Shown here: piece by piece, positions 57,621-64,000 of the stretch | Layout of the letters: each line of letters opens with the position of its first letter | Numbering within the stretch: position 1 is the stretch's first letter | Assembly: GCA_963576565.1 (NCBI GenBank) | Contig: OY755044.1 | Location: forward strand, 45,431,235 to 45,495,234 | Direction of reading: 5' to 3' | DNA from: Aspidapion aeneum | Lineage: Eukaryota > Arthropoda > Insecta > Coleoptera > Brentidae | DNA: 64,000 bases | Translations under genes and position numbers: made by a program | The notes under the pieces: generated by a model | Seen by the model: the letters and a program-made list of their open reading frames with translations, nothing else | What the model was told of the DNA's origin: nothing | Database searches by the model: none

Positions 57621-58600
57621 TATGCTAAATAGTGGGCGCCAGTGTTGACCGATGAAATAGAATTTACCTCAGTAAACCAGTAACTGATATTCCTCTCCAT
57701 AAAGCTGCAGGTGCAAAGTCTTTCTTCTTCTCTATTGGTAAATTGGGACAATATATTCAGTGATATAGAAGCCGTTTTTAAAAGGCTATTTGAAAAAATA
57801 TTTATTGCTTACACATTAAAAAAAAGAAATAATAAATTCAAAAATAAAAACCAGAACAATTCAGAGCTCTAGGCTTTTTTACGACTTCACATTTCGAACG
57901 AGCAAAGCTGTAACTTGACTGATGTTGTGCATGTTTTAAGGCTCCTCTAGAAAAATCGTTATGGCCTCGAGGTACCTTCATTAGGCCACTATAACATGCT
58001 CAGCGGGGGGTGAAATAAACCTTTAACCCGACCGGACCCCATAAACGGCTGCTTCGTTCGTATACGTATGCGATGCTTTATGGTCCTAAAAGGTGTTTGA
58101 AAAATGGGCAGGCTGACTACTAAGGTAAAATTGAAATTAATTAAAATACCTAAGTGTATAATCTACGAACAAGTTGGTATTGACAGATACCATAAACTAA
58201 TATTATTAAATAGAAAAGTACAGTGTGGGTGGTTAAATTTTAACAATGCGCCATAATATCGTAAAAAATATAAAAACAAGAATTCAAAAGAATTTGACTA
58301 TTAATATCACTATTAAAAACACAGTATTTCATCCTCTGTTCCACCTGTAATGGGTGGTTTCGTAGATTTCAACCATGGCCTACTAAGCTTACTATAAAAG
58401 AGAAAAAATATAAAAACAATAAGTTGTGGGATTTATCCTAAATGAACAGGATACCTTATATATGAAACTCAAAATCTGCTAACAATTGACCCAGCCATTT
58501 TTGAAATATTTGCATTTTAAAAACTTGAATAAACAATAAGGACGTTCCCCTTAATTACTAATTTACAAAATGCATATATTTCAAAAATGGCTGAAACCAT
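57621..58600. other. Intergenic stretch without gene
   Basis: AT-rich, with no supported feature. Short paired motifs around TTTTTGAAATATTTGC near 58498 and GCATATATTTCAAAAATGG near 58572 face each other. Confidence 0.4.
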
Positions 58601-58777
58601 TGGCGTATATAATGGGTGGCAGGGGTCCCGGGCCCCCCAAAGATAAGTTTTTTTAAATATATTCTACATATTTCATAAATAAAAACATAAAAACGCATAA
58701 AATACGGCCTCATAGGGTCTTGGGCCCCTAAAACTATCTCGGGCCCGCCCCCAAAACTTTTTCCATATACGCCACTG
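58601..58777. repeat. Family alpha short repeat, copy 3
   Basis: It starts TGGCGTATATAATGGG and ends CATATACGCCACTGG, an inverted end pair. The internal CATATTTCATAAATAAAAA and GGCCTCATAGGGTCTTGGG blocks align with copies 1 and 2. Confidence 0.5.
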
Positions 58778-60286
58778 GCTGAAACAAAACGTATCATGAA
58801 CGTACACAGTAACAAATCTAGGCGGGGCAAATGTAAAAAGTTAAAAAGTATTTATTTGAACAATCCTATTTGTACAAAATGACGTCGCGGCGGAAAAAAA
58901 AATAATTGAAAAATAAATTTTTAAAGATTGAATAAATAAACATTTTCGGGAAAGATGACAATAGTAAAATAAAAATTTAAGTAATTTAATCATTATGGCG
59001 TCAAAAATATTCGGCAAAAATGGCACAAAATACAAAAGTTTGGTTGGTTTACAAGTATAAGCGTCGGCGCCGGCACCGGCGCCGCAGTTATAAAATTTCA
59101 CGGACTTGTCAGGGCACCATTGATAATATATGCTTATTTAGTTTGGGAAAGCTAATTTCGAATTTGGGGGTCTAGCCCCCTTACCTCTTCTCTAATTGCG
59201 CCCCTATATCAAATTTTGCACTTCTCACTAAATATAATTAGAAATAAGTGTATCTATTGCATAATGATAATGTAGGTAGGAATAAGTTTATAGTTTAACT
59301 TCATTGATTAATGGTTTTGTTTGGAAATTAGGAAATTAATAAATAATATTCAACATTTAGGGGTGGGCAATACCCCCTCTGCCTCTGTTTGCGTAGGCCC
59401 ATGCAATGTATGATATATTTTTGAAGATCTATTAATTTTAAGTTTAATATATTGGGTGTTCCCTAAAAGATTTAACATATTTGTGACACATTTACTCTTT
59501 AAGGAACCACCTTGTAAAATATGTTATACAAGTTTTGAGAATAACGAACTTTAGTGTTTAGATATAAGATTTTTAAAATTAAAAAACCTGGCTAAAAATC
59601 ACAAATCTCCAGAAGTCTTCCCAAAGGGTTAGAGTGTTCAAAACGAATCAATCAATTTAAAAAAAATTCTGGTTCGGGCTTTGGTGGAGTACCCTCGCCC
59701 ACTTTTTTAATGTCCTCTTATTTTTCCTACATTTGCATAATACATAGAAACAGTGTGTTGTTTGGCAACTTGACATGGTTTAAAATAAGTATCTTGATTT
59801 ACTAAACGATTTTCTTTAGCAGTTTTTAAAACGTACTGAAATTTCGGGCTTTTAAGACGAGTTTAGTGAAATTTAAAATGACATTAATAAAGTGGGCACC
59901 CGTACCTAGTGGAATCATCGGACGTGATAATTATGTAACAACTATATATTTAATACCAAATATTAAGTACGAAATAAAACCAATTAATTATGTAATAGAC
60001 ATGATTTCTATATCACAAAATGAAATTAGATAGGTTCCTATAAACATGTAAAATGAGGTAAAAGTAAGATAGTTGCAGGCGTTTGACTTTTCGTCCATTC
60101 ACGTACTTAACGAAATGATTTCACGCATCAAAAATACTTAAGAACACAACAATATAGATACTGTATTGGAAGTTTCCATTTGCATTTTTGCTAAAAGACA
60201 CGATAACAAAAATACATTAAAAAACAATTGACAAAGATTTTACTGCCAAATAACAAATGAAAACATCATTGACATATCAATTACAC
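58778..60286. other. Intergenic stretch without gene
   Basis: A GC-only palindrome, GGCGCCGGCACCGGCGCC, lies at about 59065-59082. A TTGGGGGTCTAGCCCCC block lies near 59164. Otherwise this is AT-rich DNA without a supported gene. Confidence 0.4.
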
Positions 60287-60295
60287 AACCTAATC

Positions 60296-60872
60296 ATGAG
60301 CATGAAGTTAGCGAAGCACCCATCGCAGATCGAATCGGGACTAGGTGAATAATTTGCCGTTAATTAGTCGTGAATTAGTTGTGGAAAAATTAATTTTGTC
60401 GCTCTTAATTTTGACCGTTTTTGAGGGTGCTTCGCTAACTTCATATGAAGTTAGCGAAGCACCCTCGTAAAAATGGCTTTTATCAAAATCGAATATGGTG
60501 GATAATTTGCCGCTAATTAGTCGTGAATTAGTTGTGGAAAAATTAATTTTGTCGCTCTTATTTTTGACCCTTTTTTTTGGGTGCTTCGCTAACTTCATAT
60601 TTTGGCACCCATCGCAAATCGAATCGCTATTAGGTGGATAATTAGTCGTGAATTAGTTGTGGAAAAATTAATTTTGTCGCTCTTATTTTTGACCGTTTTT
60701 AAGGGTGCTTTGCTAACTTCATATGAAGTTAGCGAAGCACCCTCAAGAACGGTCAAAAATAAGAGCGACAAAATTAATTTTTCCACAACTAATTCACGAC
60801 TAATTAACGGCAAATTATCCACCTAGTCACGATTCGATCTGCGATGGGTGCTTCAATGAACTTCATGCTCAT
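60296..60872. mobile_element. Palindromic element cluster with 9 bp target duplication (Mutator-like)
   Basis: The ends ATGAGCATGAAGTT and AACTTCATGCTCAT are inverted, and AACCTAATC is repeated directly outside both (60287-60295 and 60873-60881). A 9 bp duplication is typical of Mutator-like elements. Inside are four related units of about 120-145 bp bounded by GAAGTTAGCGAAGCACCC or its complement. Units 1-3 (from 60305, 60450 and 60602) are in one orientation, and unit 4 (60725-60860) is inverted. Each contains TTAGTCGTGAATTAGTTGTG and TTTTGTCGCTCTTA. The open frames here only reflect the repeats. Confidence 0.75.
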
Positions 60873-60881
60873 AACCTAATC

Positions 60882-62346
60882 GGTTAGTAGAACATGGCCG
60901 TATAGTACACATTTTCACTCAATACTCTTCATTGATGAAAACAGATAAATAATGATCTTGCAAAAAAGGAACAGAACTCCATTAAAAAGGTAAATTTTCA
61001 ACATCAATTTGCAAAATTAAAATATATTTGATTGCCAATGGACTAGATGGAGAATGTGGTGGATATCTAAAACTTATTCAAGAAGATCATTTAAATATTC
61101 CAACTGTCATTTTTAATGTGATTCTGAGATACCTAAGCAATCTTTACACTTGCTGGGAGTAAGTGGTTTTAAATTTTGAGTAAAATGGCCAATCTGATTT
61201 TTCTAAGAGAAATGTGTTTTGTAGGTATTAGGTTTAGCTTCACAATTATTATAATGTTAATACACATCCTTTATACGATCCTGCCTCAAAGATGCTTACA
61301 AAAAAATCATTTAATAAACTTCTTATGAAACCATTGAAGACTCTTATTCAAAAACCTTATTTACATTAATTTCTAATAAAAATTTTTGCATCTCAAAACT
61401 ATTGAAAAGCACCGACAGGATATATTATATAGAGGTAGTTAAAGTGGCGGTAAATCCTGTGAACTAGAGCATTAATAAACTTACTTTGAGAATTAAACTC
61501 TACTGGCTCTACGTCTATTTTTTCATTTTCCACCAAATTTCATCCAAAAGGTGTGAAAGACCTTTGATATCTTTATCACAGGCAGAATACCCTTGTGGTT
61601 GCTTAATCTGTAGGGAACCCCGATAAGTACCCAAAGTACGCTTTATAGCACAAACAAAAACAACTCTTGGGTGGTCCGACGAAAAGGCAGAGGTGTTAAA
61701 ATGGCTAACTAGATCTGTTCGGTACACATACACAAGGCAAGGATCAAGTGTGCGGGGTACTTATTTATTTGAACAACTTTCCATTGATCAGGTACAACCA
61801 CGGCACGTTGATTATACTTGGGCAAGTACCTTGAGATTGAAATTGGCACGATTTTCAACTCGAAGGTGTTTTTGTAAATAGCCCCGGTTAATGCTTAAGT
61901 GATCTTAAATGTTCTGTTTAAACACACTTTAATAGCTTTTAAAGACTTTGATCTGGGTCTTAACTTGTTCTTTAAAAACCATAGAATTGTGAATAGCTGG
62001 GTATTATGTAGTGTATCCAGGTGTTAAAATGGTTAACGTACGTGATAAAAGGCGTGAATGAACTATTATTTTTTGAAACATTTTGCCAAACAATTTTTGC
62101 GATAAACAAATAATTCCATTTCCAAGTCTAATTTTCACAGGGACAAAAAGTGCACTTTTCCAATTAAAATATTGTGTTTAGTACTAATATCAAAACATAC
62201 TTATTACACCTTTAAGTAGGACGCACAGTGCGGACAAAAATAGGATTTTTGGACAATAATCAATATCTTTGTTGTTTTTCAAAAAAGTTAATTTTTTTAT
62301 AGGGTATGTCATAAAGTGTAGTCTAAAGGTTAAAATAAGTAAAGTA
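60882..62346. other. Intergenic stretch with an unassigned frame
   Basis: A 72-codon minus frame at 61515-61733 (with SSDHPRVVFVCAIKRTLGTY) is more protein-like than its surroundings, but no family can be named with confidence and no flanking exon or inverted repeat was identified. The opposite-strand frame at 61693-61881 overlaps it. Confidence 0.3.
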
Positions 62347-62903
62347 TTGTTCATACTCGTCTTAGTCTTTTGTTTTTGATTAGTCTTTGTCCTTTGATTA
62401 GTCTTAGCTGTCTTAAACAAAATTGGCTGTTCATACTCGTCTTTTGTTTTTGATTAGTCTTGGTCATAACTCACTGAAAAAAAAATCCATTTCAATAAAA
62501 AGGCCCTCTTCAAAAGTTATTTTCTACACAAAACGATCTTATTTAACCTAATCTGTGCACGAAACACACACAAAAGAACAAAAGCGAAAAATAAATTTCA
62601 AGGTTATGTTGAGATTTTCTGTTAAAAACATAATTAATGGCGGTAAATTCAAAATTTCAACCGCGCGCTTGCGCTCTTCGGGCGCCCTGTAAAAAAAAAC
62701 AACAAATATCAGATGATGTCTATCATTCGTCTTAGTCGTTGTCCTAAGAATTGAAAGTGGGCAACTCTTAAGACAAAGACTAATCAAAAACAAAAGCAAA
62801 AGCATTGTATGAACACTCCCGTAAGAAACAATGGTTTTAACTTTCTTATGACAAGACATATGACTAAACCAAGACAAAAGACTAGACAAAAGACGAGTAT
62901 GAA
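62347..62903. repeat. Foldback element with repeated ATACTCGTCTT ends
   Basis: TTGTTCATACTCGTCTT at 62347 is repeated in direct orientation near 62428 and as complement at 62885-62903. GATTAGTCTTTGTC and its complement GACAAAGACTAATC also recur. A composite of nested inverted copies is likely. Confidence 0.55.
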
Positions 62904-64000
62904 CGATCCATAAAACTTTTTAAAATATATATATATGTCATTTTATTTAAAATATTAAAAAAATAAATTAAAGTACATTCAGTCTAACCTACAGTTACGT
63001 TAAAAATAAAAATCTTACTTTTGTGTTAGAAATTAAACTAAAATTATTTTTTTTATTCGGATTCATGGACGTAGTTAGGATGGCTTGGGGGGGTGGGGCT
63101 AAGTCCCTTCCAGAAAATTAAATTAGCAACCCCAAAATAATTATTTTTACCATACACACACACATTGCACCCTCAGTTTCTTTGTTCTTAAAGATGATTC
63201 TAAGAAAGCCGTTTTAGGCCGTCCACGACTCGGTCCGGGTACGGCCTTTGTTTCCGAATCTGTATTTTTTGATTTTTCTGAATCCGTTTTATAACAAAAT
63301 TTCTCAGATATAATATCTTTATTTAACCATTCGAAATAACGGTTTTGAAAATAAATTTTGTTTTGTCCCGATAGCTTTCATTTGAGACTGAGACTTTTGT
63401 AAAAATTTAATGATGCCTTATTTAGAATTGTAATATTTGTCAGAACATTCTTCTAAACTCAACAAGGGTTGAATTTTTTTGAAAATATTTAACACCTTCA
63501 GATTTTCGTGAGAGGCCACTCATTATCAAGTCTGAATATATTATGCTTATGCGTTCTAAAAGTAAAAAAAGTGATAAAATAGTATATAATCTTCTTAGGG
63601 ACTTAAGTGGCACTTTTATCCCGAGAAGACCAAATGTAGCTACAGTTCGCCGAGTGCTCAAAAGATACTTTAGTCATTTTTGGGCCCCATTTTTATTAAA
63701 ATTATTTTGCAAAAAAAACAGACTTCCCATACCTTTGAACGTCACTTTTTATCCACGGGATAAAAAGTGATACTTTATCCCTAAAGTTTGTGATAAAAAG
63801 CGCACTTTTGATCTCCAAAGTGCAAAAAAACTATTTTTTTAATATTCGCCCACACAAACACCAAAATAATTTTTGGCATATATATTTTAAGACAGTATTT
63901 TTATAATTTTATGGACTACCTCAAATTATTGTTTTTGTGCGTTCCCATTGACAAAAAACGGCCAATACGATATGCGATTTTAAAATATTTAATTTTTCAC
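62904..64000. other. Intergenic stretch without gene
   Basis: A GGCTTGGGGGGGTGGGGCTAAG block lies near 63081. CACTTTTTATCCACGGGATAAAAAGTG at 63743-63769 is a short hairpin. Open frames at 63440-63770 overlap on both strands and match nothing I recognise. Confidence 0.4.

Noticed and set aside
60341..60826. Three frames of 74-87 codons in repeated sequence
   Set aside because: They are translations of the palindromic repeat units, present on both strands because the units are inverted.
61515..61733. 72-codon frame with a possible recombinase-like SDHPRVVFVCAIKRTL segment
   Set aside because: The resemblance to tyrosine-recombinase-type transposon proteins is weak, no catalytic residues follow, and no element ends were found, so it is not named.

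Overview
This is an AT-rich, intron-containing, transposon-dense window of an arthropod nuclear genome, almost certainly an insect. The support is an errantivirus (gypsy-type insect endogenous retrovirus), Jockey, RTE and CR1-like retrotransposons, a Penelope-like fragment, mariner and Tigger/pogo DNA transposons, Helentron-like elements, and one spliced gene with canonical GT/AG introns. The order of insect cannot be settled from the sequence. No rRNA or tRNA gene, CRISPR array or bacterial-type operon was seen.

Layout. 1-5.7 kb: a broken arthropod repeat-family protein gene on the minus strand, short G-rich inverted-repeat elements, two Helentron-like remnants and a ~145 bp tandem repeat ending in a (TA)n tract. 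5.68-13.17 kb: a complete but disabled errantivirus with two 422 bp LTRs, a TATA target duplication, gag, pol and env. 13.8-14.5 kb: a 654 bp foldback element. 15-18.9 kb: two decayed copies of one RTE-like retrotransposon. 19-27 kb: palindromic elements, a Penelope-like GIY-YIG fragment with its terminal repeat (carrying a hammerhead-ribozyme-like motif), and Tigger-type miniature elements nested in each other. 27.3-32.1 kb: a 4.8 kb element with ~600 bp inverted ends. 32.8-34.1 kb: an element with GAGACGAGA-rich ends.

34.2-38.4 kb holds what I judge the only host gene. It is on the minus strand, has a TATA box and initiator, a first exon encoding a signal peptide, and further small exons. 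Every intron interrupts the frame at phase 1, giving a predicted 254-residue secreted protein almost free of cysteine after the signal peptide. Its largest intron contains a dead Jockey element, which is itself split by a Helentron-like insertion. No family is recognised.

39.6-46.6 kb: a Tigger deletion derivative, a TA-flanked miniature element, the C-terminal end of a non-LTR polyprotein, a foldback element and a mariner 3' half. 46.6-51.6 kb: a second foldback element whose right arm was split by a nearly intact 4.1 kb CR1-like retrotransposon (ORF1 with a PHD finger, ORF2 with endonuclease and reverse transcriptase, one nonsense codon). 52.9-64 kb: a second copy of the Penelope-like terminal repeat, a Helentron-like element interrupted by a second Tigger derivative, a Tigger-type miniature element, a palindromic cluster with 9 bp target duplications, and mostly non-coding AT-rich DNA. 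The window is best read as layered transposon insertions surrounding one small spliced gene.
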